Source of the DNA: Brachybacterium endophyticum
GTDB taxonomy: Bacteria > Actinomycetota > Actinomycetes > Actinomycetales > Dermabacteraceae
Direction: 5' to 3'
Length of the DNA: 64,000 bases
Assembly: GCF_003130585.1 (NCBI RefSeq)
Contig: NZ_QFKX01000003.1
Span: forward strand, 186,001-250,000
Part shown: one piece after another, positions 1 through 7,757 of the stretch
Numbering within the stretch: position 1 is the stretch's first letter
Layout: each line of letters starts with the position of its first letter
Notes under the pieces: generated by a model
What the model saw: only the letters and a program-made list of their open reading frames with translations
Databases searched by the model: none
Told to the model about the DNA's origin: nothing
Position numbers and translations under genes: made by a program

Positions 1-389
1 GTGTTGATGAGCGTGAAGATGACGGCCGGCACGGCGACACCGCCGGCGGCGGCGACCACCGGGACCAGGGCCTTGCCGGGGGAGCGCAGGTCCCCGGTCA
101 CGAACTCCATCTTCAGCTCGAGCCCGGCGAGGAAGAAGAAGATCGCGAGCAGACCGTCGGCCGCCCAGTGGCCGATCGAGAGGTCCAGGTGGAAGTCGCC
201 GATGTCGAAGCCCAGGTGGGCGTCGCGAACGCCGAAGTAGGCGTCGGCCAGCGGGGAGTTGGCGAGCACGAGGGCGAGCACGGTCGCTGCCAGCAGCACG
301 AACCCGCCGGTGGTCTCCTGGGTCAGGATCTTCTCGATGCGCAGGTGCTCGCGATAGGTGCCACGGGCGAGCACTCGCTCCCTGTGCAT
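1..389 (-). CDS. nhaA: Na+/H+ antiporter NhaA, N-terminal part (cut by window edge)
   Basis: About 129 codons of an NhaA-type sodium/proton antiporter are present; the rest lies beyond base 1. The reading begins at an ATG at 389 and gives the typical N-terminal order: a cytoplasmic start, TM1 ending in [10 protein letters not shown], then the amphipathic stretch [18 protein letters not shown], and the TM2 motif [19 protein letters not shown], which is highly characteristic of NhaA. The start lies only 2 bases after the stop of the NhaD-like gene upstream, so the two antiporters are almost certainly co-transcribed and translationally coupled. Role by family: electrogenic Na+(Li+)/H+ exchange in the inner membrane for sodium and pH homeostasis. 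The identification is secure. Length and C-terminus cannot be judged. Confidence 0.9.
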   Translation of the reverse strand, partial: MHRERVLARGTYREHLRIEKILTQETTGGFVLLAATVLALVLANSPLADAYFGVRDAHLGFDIGDFHLDLSIGHWAADGLLAIFFFLAGLELKMEFVTGDLRSPGKALVPVVAAAGGVAVPAVIFTLIN

Positions 390-391
390 GC

Positions 392-1906
392 TCAGCGCTC
401 CTCGGGGCGGGGCGGGGAGTCGAAGGCCCCGCCCGGCCGACGGCTGCTGCCGCCGCTCGGCATGGCCGGCCTGGTCCCGCGCACGTCCGGGTCCAGCCCG
501 TCCAGCCGCGCGAGCGCCCGGCCCGGCACGCCGTCGGTGCGCACGACCAGCACCGTGATCCGGATCAGCATCAGCAGGCTCAGCAGGGCGCCGATCGCCT
601 TCAGCCACCACGGCTGCGCGATGAACAGCAGCATCATCGCGATCAGCGTGGGGGCGAGGTACATGACGGCGCGCTGGACGTACCCGCCGAAGCTGGGCAT
701 CTTCACGCCGGCGCTCTCGGCGACCGACTTCACCATGAAGTTCGGTCCGTTGCCGATGTAGGTCATCGCCCCGCACAGCACCGCGCCCAGGGAGATCGCC
801 ACCAGGTACAGCTCGGGCACGTCGGCCACGCGGGGCTCGCCGGGCAGCTGGGAGGCCATCTCGAAGAACGTCGCGTAGGTCGGGGCGTTGTCGAGCACCG
901 AGCTCAGCCCGCCGGTGAACACGAACAGCGTGATCTCGTTGAGGTGCAGGGACGGCGCGGCCGCGCGCAGCACGGCGAGCGCCGGGATCATCGTCAGGAA
1001 GATGCCGATGAACAGGGCGGCGACCTCCTGGATCGGCCCCATCTCGAACTCGTTGTCCTGGTAGCGCACGCGGCGGTCGCCGAAGCGCAGCGAGCACAGG
1101 GCGGCGCCGATCATGACGATCTCGCGCCAGGGCACGTAGCCCGACCACGCGGCGTGGCCGGAGACGATCTCCTCGGCGTCGATCGAGGGGATCAGGGCGA
1201 CGGCCGCGATGATCACCGCGAACCAGACGAAGTTCGAGGCGCCCGCGAGCTTCAGCGGGGTGATGTTCTCGCGGTCGGCGAGGACGTCCTCGGGCGTCTC
1301 GTGGGCGATGATGCGGCGGTCCAGCGCCCAGTACGTCAGCAGCAGCATCACGTTGACGAACAGCCACATCGGGAACAGGTGGAAGGTCCAGGTGAAGGGC
1401 ACCCCGCGCAGCATCCCCAGGAACAGCGGCGGGTCCCCGAGCGGCGTCAGCAGGCCGCCGCAGTTGGCGACGATGAAGATCGCGAAGACGACCGTGTGGG
1501 CCTTGTGCTTGCGTTCGGCGTTGGTGTTCAGCAGCGGGCGGATCAGCAGCATCGCGGCACCGGTGGTGCCGATGAAGCTCGCCAGCACGCCGCCGATCGC
1601 CAGGAAGATCGCGTTGGTGCGGGGCGTCGCGGCGATGTCGCCGCGCAGGAAGAAGCCGCCGGAGACGATGAACAGCGAGAGCAACAGGGCGATGAACTGC
1701 CCGTACTCGACGAGGGCGTCGACCACGAGATGCCATTCGCCCACGGCGAGCACGCCGATCGCGACGGGGACGCCGAGGACGAGGGCGTAGAGCAGCTGGT
1801 TGCGAGGGCGGTCCCAGAGCTTCGAGAGCGAGGGGACCAGCGGGGCGATCGCGATCGCCGCGAGCATCAGCACGAACGGTGCGATGGTCCATGCGGGGAA
1901 CGTCAT
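392..1906 (-). CDS. NhaD-like sodium/proton antiporter (ion transporter superfamily)
   Basis: A 504-residue, almost entirely hydrophobic protein with about a dozen membrane spans, of the NhaD/CitMHS/ArsB ion transporter fold. Diagnostic stretches are [18 protein letters not shown] (about residues 110-128), [19 protein letters not shown] (about 147-165) and the second-repeat motif [18 protein letters not shown], all typical of NhaD-type Na+/H+ antiporters. The start ATG at 1906 is preceded at good spacing by a strong AGGAGG ribosome site. It is followed after 2 bases by nhaA, so two antiporter families are paired in one transcript, pointing to sodium or alkali defence. Some family members carry citrate or other anions, but the GDPP and LDNAPTY motifs favour Na+/H+ exchange. 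Confidence 0.82.
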   Translation of the reverse strand: MTFPAWTIAPFVLMLAAIAIAPLVPSLSKLWDRPRNQLLYALVLGVPVAIGVLAVGEWHLVVDALVEYGQFIALLLSLFIVSGGFFLRGDIAATPRTNAIFLAIGGVLASFIGTTGAAMLLIRPLLNTNAERKHKAHTVVFAIFIVANCGGLLTPLGDPPLFLGMLRGVPFTWTFHLFPMWLFVNVMLLLTYWALDRRIIAHETPEDVLADRENITPLKLAGASNFVWFAVIIAAVALIPSIDAEEIVSGHAAWSGYVPWREIVMIGAALCSLRFGDRRVRYQDNEFEMGPIQEVAALFIGIFLTMIPALAVLRAAAPSLHLNEITLFVFTGGLSSVLDNAPTYATFFEMASQLPGEPRVADVPELYLVAISLGAVLCGAMTYIGNGPNFMVKSVAESAGVKMPSFGGYVQRAVMYLAPTLIAMMLLFIAQPWWLKAIGALLSLLMLIRITVLVVRTDGVPGRALARLDGLDPDVRGTRPAMPSGGSSRRPGGAFDSPPRPEER

Positions 1907-2061
1907 CGGGCCTCCTGGGGCAGGGAGTGGTGCAGTATCAGGGCCGTGAGCGCCCCGATGCCGACCAGACTTCCCGGCTCACCTGGCGCCCATCATGCCA
2001 CGCGGAGTTCCACGCTCGGTCGGCGTCCGCGGAGCGGATGCAGCCGAGCCGGGACGGCGGC

Positions 2062-3393
2062 TCAGCGGGCGCCGGTGGGGTCGGAGCCGGGTGCGGCGCC
2101 GGCGCCCGACGCGGCGTCGACGGCGCCGACGAGCCGGCGCACGAACTGCTCGCACCGCTCCAGCTGGGCGATCTCGACGAACTCGTCGGGCCCGTGGGCC
2201 TGGGCGATGTCGCCGGGGCCGACGACGACGGCCGCCATCCCGGCGTGCTCGTAGATCCCGGCCTCGGTGCCGTAGGTGACCTTGTCCTCCGTGCGCTCGG
2301 CGCCGAGGGCCACGGCCGCGCGGGCGGCAGGACCGTCGGCGGAGCCGTCGAGCCCGTAGAGCAGGGAGACCACGTCGAGCTCGGCGCCGACGCGGCCCGC
2401 TGCGGAGGGATCGGCCGGCTCGGAGGGCGCGTCGGCCTTCATCCGGGCGTCGATGCGGTCGATCTCGTCCTGGACGCGGGCGACGATCGGCGCGACGTCG
2501 ACCTGCGGCAGGGCGCGGAACTCCAGCTTCAGGTGCACGTCCTGCGGGACGGTGTTGGTGGCGATGCCGCCGTCGAAGCGGTTCACGCCGCCGGTGGTCC
2601 AGGCGACGGGGAACGCCGGGTCGTGGGGGCCGTTCTCGCGCAGGTCGTCGACGATCTCGCGGTGGAACCAGTCCACGAAGGGAGCCGCGTAGCGGATCGC
2701 GTTCAGGCCGTGGGGCAGCAGGCTGGAGTGCGCGGCGACGCCGTGGAAGTCCGCGTGCAGCACGTTCATCGACTTGTGGGCGGGCACCGCGCGCATCGAG
2801 GTGGGCTCGCCGACGAAGGCGACCGCCGGGCGGATGCCGAGCTCCTCGAGCTGGCCGACCAGGGCGCGGGCGCCGTTGCAGGTGGTCTCCTCCTCCCAGG
2901 TGGCGGCGATGTGGACGGGAACGGTGCGGCGCGCGGCAGCGATCTCGGGCGCGAGCGCCGCGGCGATCGCGAGGAAGGACTTCATGTCGGCGCTGCCCCG
3001 CCCGTACAGGCGGCCGTCGCGCTCGGTGGGGGTGAAGGGGTCCGATGCCCACTCCTGCCCGGTGACCGGGACGCAGTCCGCGTGGCCGGCCAGCAGGACG
3101 CCGCGTCGCTCGGGGTCCGCGGGGTCGACGAACAGCTCGGCATCGGGGGAGGTGCCGTCGGCGGAGGTGGCATCGTCCTCCGCATTCGCCGGGAAGGTGG
3201 CGACCAGGTTCGCGTTGCGTCCGTCGCCCCGGGGGAGTACGTGGACCTCGGCCCCGGCGGCGCTCAGCGCCTGCTCCATCAGCTCGATCGCCGGCAGGTT
3301 CCCCGTGTCCGAGGTGGTGTCGAGGGCGATCATCGCCTCGACGAACTCTCGGGGTGTCGTGGGCAGAGGGGCAGGGGAGGGGGTCGCGGTCAT
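2062..3393 (-). CDS. argE: M20 family metallo-deacylase, acetylornithine deacetylase type
   Basis: A 443-residue M20 dizinc hydrolase. Visible metal and catalytic residues are the His in GHADCVPV, the Asp in YGRGSADMK, the Glu pair in TWEEETTCNGA, a later GTEAG and the terminal AQAHGPDEF His. The HADCVPVTGQEW and DPFTP elements match ArgE, which removes the acetyl group from N2-acetylornithine in arginine synthesis. Other acyl-amino acid substrates are possible because no arg genes are nearby. A loop of about 30 acidic residues is inserted before GVLLAGHAD. I chose the ATG at 3393 over upstream in-frame starts because a TACAGT -10 box ends exactly 6 bases before it, indicating a leaderless transcript. 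The nhaD-like gene follows 155 bp downstream on the same strand. Confidence 0.75.
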   Translation of the reverse strand: MTATPSPAPLPTTPREFVEAMIALDTTSDTGNLPAIELMEQALSAAGAEVHVLPRGDGRNANLVATFPANAEDDATSADGTSPDAELFVDPADPERRGVLLAGHADCVPVTGQEWASDPFTPTERDGRLYGRGSADMKSFLAIAAALAPEIAAARRTVPVHIAATWEEETTCNGARALVGQLEELGIRPAVAFVGEPTSMRAVPAHKSMNVLHADFHGVAAHSSLLPHGLNAIRYAAPFVDWFHREIVDDLRENGPHDPAFPVAWTTGGVNRFDGGIATNTVPQDVHLKLEFRALPQVDVAPIVARVQDEIDRIDARMKADAPSEPADPSAAGRVGAELDVVSLLYGLDGSADGPAARAAVALGAERTEDKVTYGTEAGIYEHAGMAAVVVGPGDIAQAHGPDEFVEIAQLERCEQFVRRLVGAVDAASGAGAAPGSDPTGAR

Positions 3394-3399
3394 GGATCC

Positions 3400-3405
3400 A
3401 CTGTA
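3400..3405 (-). promoter_or_regulatory. Leaderless -10 box of the argE-like gene
   Basis: TACAGT on the minus strand lies 6 bases upstream of the ATG at 3393, so transcription would start at or next to the start codon. There is no Shine-Dalgarno sequence in that gap. A -35 match (GAACTG, 17-bp spacer) is weak. Confidence 0.55.
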
Positions 3406-3489
3406 GGGGCGTTCCCGGCGGGCAGTTCCGGGCTGTCCAGGCACGACGACGCGGTCGGACAGAAGGAAAATGCTGTGGTTTCTGGCGAT

Positions 3490-3511
3490 TGTCTGGTAAG
3501 ACACATACCGT
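3490..3511 (+). promoter_or_regulatory. Candidate operator and -10 box of the MHS transporter gene
   Basis: An inverted repeat TGTCT-GGTA-AGACA (3490-3503) directly precedes TACCGT (3506-3511), about 57 bases upstream of the GTG start at 3568. The arrangement suggests a repressor site abutting a -10 box. No regulator gene is adjacent, so the binding protein is unknown. Confidence 0.35.
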
Positions 3512-3567
3512 AGGGCCTCGGCCGAGTGCGGGGGCGAGTCCCGTGCCTCAACGACGATCGGAGCACA

Positions 3568-5007
3568 GTGAGCACGTCATCCGCCGCATCCTTCAAGCAT
3601 CCCGACGAACCACCCACCACGACCACCGGGGGCACGCCGTTCGCGGACCTGCCCCCGCGCCGCACCATCCGGCAGGCGGTCGGCGCCTCGGCGATGGGCA
3701 ACGCGACCGAGTGGTACGACTACGGCGTCTACGCGGTCGTCACCACGTACATCGCCTCGCACTTCTTCCCGGAGGGGTCGGCCGCGCAGTTCTGGACGCT
3801 CGCGTTCCTCGCGATCTCCTTCATCGCCCGACCCTTCGGCGGATTCGTCTGGGGCCCCCTCGGCGATCGCCTCGGCAGGAAGCACGTCCTCGCGCTCACG
3901 ATCATCATCATGTCGCTCGCGACGACGTTGATCGGAGTCCTCCCCACCTACGAGCAGGTGGGCTTCCTCGCTCCGCTCCTGCTCGCCGTGCTGCGCATCG
4001 TGCAGGGCTTCTCGACCGGTGGTGAGTACGGCGGCGCCGCGACCTTCATGGCCGAGTACGCGCCGGACAAGCGCCGCGGCCGCTACGGCAGCTTCCTCGA
4101 GTTCGGCACCCTGGGCGGGTTCGCCCTGGGCACCGTCGTGGTGCTGGCGCTGCAGCTGATCCTGTCGGAGTCGCAGATGGACTCCTGGGGCTGGCGCCTG
4201 CCGTTCTTCCTCGCGCTCCCGATGGGCCTGATCGGCCTGTACCTGCGGTCGAAGCTGGACGACACCCCGGTGTTCCAGGACCTCGAGCAGGAGGGTGAGA
4301 GCCAGGACTCCGCGATGCGCGGCTTGGTCAACCTGATCCGCGACTACTGGAAGCCGATCCTCACGATGGCGGGCCTCGTGATCCCGCTGAACATCGCGAA
4401 CTACACGCTGCTGACCTACATGCCGGGCTACCTGGAGACCAAGATCCAGATGAGCCCGAACGAGTCGCTGGCGACCATCCTGATCGGCGAGGTCATCATG
4501 ATGACCCTGCTGCCGTTCTGCGGCGGACTTTCCGACGTCATCGGTCGCCGCAAGATGTGGTGGATCTCGATGATCGGCCTGTTCGTGATGGCTCTGCCGA
4601 TGTACTACCTGATGGGCCAGGGGTTCGTCTGGGCGATCGTCGGCTTCGCGGTGCTGGGCCTGCTGTACATCCCGCAGCTGTCCACGATCTCCGCGACGTT
4701 CCCCGCCATGTTCCCGGCGCACGTGCGGTTCGCGGGCTTCGCCGTCACCTACAACGTGTTCACCTCGTTCTTCGGCGGCACGGCTGCACCGATCAACGAG
4801 GCCGTGGTCAGCGCGACCGGTTTCCTCGAGTTCCCCGCCGTCTACGTGATGTTCGGCTGCCTCTTCGGCATCGCCGCACTGTTCTTCCTCAAGGAGACCG
4901 CCGGCGCCTCGCTCGTGGGCACCGACATCCCGGAGTCGCAGCCCGAGGACTACGGCGCCGAGGCGATCGCGGCCGAGACCAAGGCCCTCGACGACTGCGG
5001 TCGCTGA
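3568..5007 (+). CDS. MFS transporter, metabolite:H+ symporter (MHS) family
   Basis: A 479-residue, 12-span major facilitator protein. The N-terminal GNATEWYDYGVYAVV motif and the loop-2-3 motif GPLGDRLGRKHVLALT are hallmarks of the MHS family (ProP, ShiA, citrate and alpha-ketoglutarate symporters). A further family stretch RIVQGFSTGGEYGGAATFMAEYAP follows, then the second-half motif GGLSDVIGRRKMWW. MHS proteins take up organic acids or osmolytes with protons. The GTG start at 3568 has CGGAG a few bases upstream, and the charged residues before it are non-conserved. A ProP-like osmolyte role would suit the nearby ion antiporters and the bet cluster, but the substrate cannot be read from sequence. 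A strong hairpin follows the stop. Confidence 0.88.
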   Translation: MSTSSAASFKHPDEPPTTTTGGTPFADLPPRRTIRQAVGASAMGNATEWYDYGVYAVVTTYIASHFFPEGSAAQFWTLAFLAISFIARPFGGFVWGPLGDRLGRKHVLALTIIIMSLATTLIGVLPTYEQVGFLAPLLLAVLRIVQGFSTGGEYGGAATFMAEYAPDKRRGRYGSFLEFGTLGGFALGTVVVLALQLILSESQMDSWGWRLPFFLALPMGLIGLYLRSKLDDTPVFQDLEQEGESQDSAMRGLVNLIRDYWKPILTMAGLVIPLNIANYTLLTYMPGYLETKIQMSPNESLATILIGEVIMMTLLPFCGGLSDVIGRRKMWWISMIGLFVMALPMYYLMGQGFVWAIVGFAVLGLLYIPQLSTISATFPAMFPAHVRFAGFAVTYNVFTSFFGGTAAPINEAVVSATGFLEFPAVYVMFGCLFGIAALFFLKETAGASLVGTDIPESQPEDYGAEAIAAETKALDDCGR

Positions 5008-5035
5008 GGTCTCCCGCCGCTCGCTCCGATCCGAA

Positions 5036-5070
5036 CGCCCGTCCTGCCGTGCTACGCGGCAGGGCGGGCG
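5036..5070 (+). terminator. Hairpin terminator after the MHS transporter gene
   Basis: Arms 5036-5049 and 5057-5070 form a 14-bp GC-rich stem with a single T-G wobble and a 7-base loop. Shorter outer complementarity (CGAACG/CGTTCG) extends it. There is no U-run, as is common for actinobacterial terminators. It lies 28 bases past the stop codon. Confidence 0.7.
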
Positions 5071-5140
5071 TCCGTCGTTCGGGGGGGCGTGATTGTCGGT
5101 CGCCCGAGGGATCGGGCCGAGGGTGTGCCAGGATCGGGCC

Positions 5141-6040
5141 ATGACCTCCTCCGACGCCGCCGTGCCGACCGCTCGCCGCTTCCTGCAGGTCGACGTGTTC
5201 GGCAGCGGGCCTTTCCGGGGCAATCCGCTCGCCGTGGTCGTCGACGCGGACGGGCTCACCGACGAGCAGATGCAGCGCATCGCCTCCTGGACGAACCTCT
5301 CCGAGACGACGTTCCTGCTGTCACCGACCAGGCCTGAGGCCGACTACCGGGTCCGGATCTTCACGCCGTCGTCCGAGCTCGACTTCGCCGGGCATCCCAC
5401 GCTCGGCAGCGCCTTCGCCTGGCTCCGCTCACAGGCTGACGGGGCGAGTGCGCGCACCCTCGTGCAGGAGTGCCCAGCGGGGCTCGTCGAGGTCCGCGCC
5501 GGGGGCGATGGGCTCGCCTTCGCCGCCCCGCCCCTGGTGCGGAGCGGCCCCCTCGAGGCCGACCACGTGGACGCGGCGGCGCGCGCCCTGGGCATCGAGC
5601 CCGATCAGGTCCTCGACCACGCCTGGGTCGACAACGGCGCGGGCTGGTGCGTCCTGGAGCTCGCCTCGGCCCAGGACGTCCTCGCCCTCGAGCCTGACCT
5701 CGCCGCCATCCCCGGACGTAAGATCGGAGCGCTCGGCGTCGTCGGCTCGACCGACGACGGCTCCCAGCCGGCCTACGAGGTCCGCGGCTTCGTCGCGCCC
5801 GACCCCACGGCGGGGACGGCCGGCTACGAGGACCCCGTGACCGGCAGCCTCAACGCGGGCATCGCGCAGTGGATGATCGAGCGCGGCCGTTTGAGCCCGC
5901 CGTGGACGGCCCGTCAGGGCACGCGAGTCGGGCGCGACGGACTCGTTCTGATCGACAGTGCCGTCGACGCCGAGGGGCAGGAGGCCCTCTGGATCGGCGG
6001 GACCGTACGGATCGGTATCACGGGCGAGGTCCTCGTCTGA
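5141..6040 (+). CDS. PhzF-family isomerase/epimerase
   Basis: A 299-residue PhzF-fold protein with two diaminopimelate-epimerase-like halves. Visible motifs are QVDVFGSGPFRGNPLAVV at the N-terminus, NLSETTF carrying the conserved catalytic Glu, and ELDFAGHPTLGSAFAW with the GHPT signature. The second half has the EDPVTGSLNAGIAQW element. In phenazine producers PhzF isomerises trans-2,3-dihydro-3-hydroxyanthranilate, but most family members outside phz operons, as here, have unknown substrates. The ATG at 5141 is favoured because CAGGAT, a one-mismatch TANNNT box, lies 6 bases upstream. It converges on the SRPBCC gene 18 bp downstream. Confidence 0.85.
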   Translation: MTSSDAAVPTARRFLQVDVFGSGPFRGNPLAVVVDADGLTDEQMQRIASWTNLSETTFLLSPTRPEADYRVRIFTPSSELDFAGHPTLGSAFAWLRSQADGASARTLVQECPAGLVEVRAGGDGLAFAAPPLVRSGPLEADHVDAAARALGIEPDQVLDHAWVDNGAGWCVLELASAQDVLALEPDLAAIPGRKIGALGVVGSTDDGSQPAYEVRGFVAPDPTAGTAGYEDPVTGSLNAGIAQWMIERGRLSPPWTARQGTRVGRDGLVLIDSAVDAEGQEALWIGGTVRIGITGEVLV

Positions 6041-6058
6041 GCCCATCCGGGCTACTCG

Positions 6059-6544
6059 CTAGCTCACCGACGGGGGAGCTGTGTTCTTCCCGGTGAACCC
6101 GTAGGTCTCGCCCTCCTCGACGAACAGACGCAGCCGTTCATTCAGATCGCGCCAGCCGGCGTCGTACCCCGCGACGACCTGGTCCGGGATCTCGGCCATC
6201 TGCGCGTGCACGACGGTGACCCGCGTGCTCTCGTCCTCGTCGGCGAACTCGTAGGTGACCGTGCCCCAGCTGGCGCCGCCCATCCCCATGTTCCCCGTCC
6301 AGGCGTAGACGCGCTCGTGGTCGACCTCGGTGAGGATGCCCCAGGCCGCCCGGTGGGAGCCGCTGTGCTCGATGATCGGGGCGCCGATCTCCATTGGCAT
6401 CTCGATCTCCGTGCCGTCGGCGTCCAGCAGCGAGTACGGCGCGCCCCACCACTGCGAGGCGTGCTCGCGGAACGCCCGCCACACCGCCTCGCGCGAGGCG
6501 GTGATCCGGACGGACTGGGTGACGTGCATGGTCGTGACGGACAT
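6059..6544 (-). CDS. SRPBCC (AHSA1-like) domain protein
   Basis: A 161-residue single-domain protein of the START/Bet v1-like superfamily. It begins with the beta strand HVTQSVRITASREAVWRAF and helix EHASQWWG. Central strands include SHRAAWGILTEVDHERVYAWTG and TVTYEFADEDESTRVTVVHAQ, and a long C-terminal helix (GYDAGWRDLNERLRLFVEEG) closes the ligand cavity. Such proteins bind hydrophobic ligands or act as Hsp90-cochaperone-like modules; no specific function can be assigned. The start ATG at 6544 has a GAGGAG ribosome site. It follows the NYN-domain gene by 57 bp on the same strand, so they may share a transcript. Confidence 0.75.
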   Translation of the reverse strand: MSVTTMHVTQSVRITASREAVWRAFREHASQWWGAPYSLLDADGTEIEMPMEIGAPIIEHSGSHRAAWGILTEVDHERVYAWTGNMGMGGASWGTVTYEFADEDESTRVTVVHAQMAEIPDQVVAGYDAGWRDLNERLRLFVEEGETYGFTGKNTAPPSVS

Positions 6545-6601
6545 CGGCGTCTCCTCGGCGCTGAGGTGAGGTGGGGTGAAGGGCAGAGCGCCCCGCGGGT
6601 G

Positions 6602-7648
6602 TCAGCCGGCGCGTCGGCGCCTGCCCGCGGAGTGCTTGCCCGTGGACTTGGCGGGCTCGGGCTGCTCGACCGGGCGCACCTGGCGCTCGTGGCCCGTCTC
6701 GGAGAGCTCGGCGATGTCGTCGTTGGCCTTCAGGAAGTCCGAGAAGCTGCGGAAGCCGAGCAGCTTCTCGCTGAACGACGGGTCCATGCGCCGCATGTAC
6801 GTCTTCACCAGAGAGCTGTGGAGCCACTCGGTGTCGTCGCGCTCGCCGAGCTGCAGGGCACGCGCCAGCAGGCGGCTGGCGGCGGCCTGGGCCTGCTCGG
6901 GTGTCACCTCGTCGGCATCGGTGTCGTTGTCGACCTCGGTATCGGTGGTCGCGATGGCCTGCGACTCCTCGGTCGATGCCGAGGCGGACGCCCCGTCCTC
7001 GGCCTTCTTCCCGGCGTCACCACCCTGGCCCTTGCCGTTCTTCCCGCCTCGCGAGGAGCGGGACTTGGTGGGCTTCTCCGGGACCTCGATACCCGGGAGG
7101 GTCTCGTAGGAGTCGAACTGGTCGCACGCCGCGGCCAGGGATTTCGCGGTCGACCCGGCGACGCCCACGGCCACCACGTACTTGCCCAGGCGCTTGCAGC
7201 GCTGAGCGAGGGGGACGTAGTCGGAATCGCCCGCGACGATCACCACGTGGGTGAGGTCGGGGATGCGGAAGGAATCCTCGACCGTGTCGACGGCCAGGCG
7301 GATGTCGGCCCCGTTCTTCGCGTAGGCGGCGGCGGGGAACAGCTGGACGAGGTCCACGGCGCGCGCGACCAGCTGCGAGCGGTACTCGGCGTTGATCGGG
7401 GCGGACCAGTCGGCGTAGGCGCGGGTGAGCATGATCGAGCCGAAGGACGCCGCGTGGTCGATCAGGGCGCCGACGTCGACCGTGGCCTGCTGGAGCCGCT
7501 CGGCGATCTCCGACTCGGTGGGGTCGGCGGCGATCCGCTGGCGGTCGCGGCTGAAGGCGTTGCGTCCGTGAACACGGTCGTACCAGGACATGACGATGTT
7601 GTCGAAGTCCAGGTAGACGGCGACGCGGGGATCGTTGGGGTCTGCCAT
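6602..7648 (-). CDS. NYN-domain protein (LabA/DUF88-like putative RNase) with C-terminal OST-HTH-like region
   Basis: A 348-residue protein. Residues 1 to about 170 form a NYN (PIN-like) nuclease domain, with acidic residues in VAVYLDFDNIVMSW and the second acidic motif HVVIVAGDSDYVPLAQRCK. A low-complexity linker of about 70 residues rich in Lys, Ser, Ala and Asp follows. The C-terminal part (ARALQLGERDDTEWLHSSLVKTYMRRMDPSF...GFRSFSDFLKAN) resembles an OST-HTH/LOTUS RNA-binding domain and ends in a basic tail. This is the LabA-like architecture, thought to degrade or bind RNA. The ATG at 7648 is chosen because CAGACT lies 6 bases upstream; this separates it by 109 bp from the divergent S9 peptidase gene. 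Target unknown. Confidence 0.82.
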   Translation of the reverse strand: MADPNDPRVAVYLDFDNIVMSWYDRVHGRNAFSRDRQRIAADPTESEIAERLQQATVDVGALIDHAASFGSIMLTRAYADWSAPINAEYRSQLVARAVDLVQLFPAAAYAKNGADIRLAVDTVEDSFRIPDLTHVVIVAGDSDYVPLAQRCKRLGKYVVAVGVAGSTAKSLAAACDQFDSYETLPGIEVPEKPTKSRSSRGGKNGKGQGGDAGKKAEDGASASASTEESQAIATTDTEVDNDTDADEVTPEQAQAAASRLLARALQLGERDDTEWLHSSLVKTYMRRMDPSFSEKLLGFRSFSDFLKANDDIAELSETGHERQVRPVEQPEPAKSTGKHSAGRRRRAG

Positions 7649-7757
7649 GGGGCCAGTCTGCCCTGTGGCGGACCCCGCGCCCAGCGGTCGGTCCCGCAGA
7701 GCGGCCGAGGGAGAGCAACGACTCGGCCGTGCAGAGGGCGAGGCATACCCTGGATCC
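7649..7757. promoter_or_regulatory. Divergent leaderless promoters (NYN gene and S9 peptidase gene)
   Basis: The 109-bp spacer carries one TANNNT-like box on each strand. CAGACT (minus, 7655-7660) is 6 bases before the NYN ATG, and TACCCT (plus, 7746-7751) is 6 bases before the peptidase ATG. Neither start codon has a Shine-Dalgarno sequence. The mirror-image spacing supports both start choices. Confidence 0.55.
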
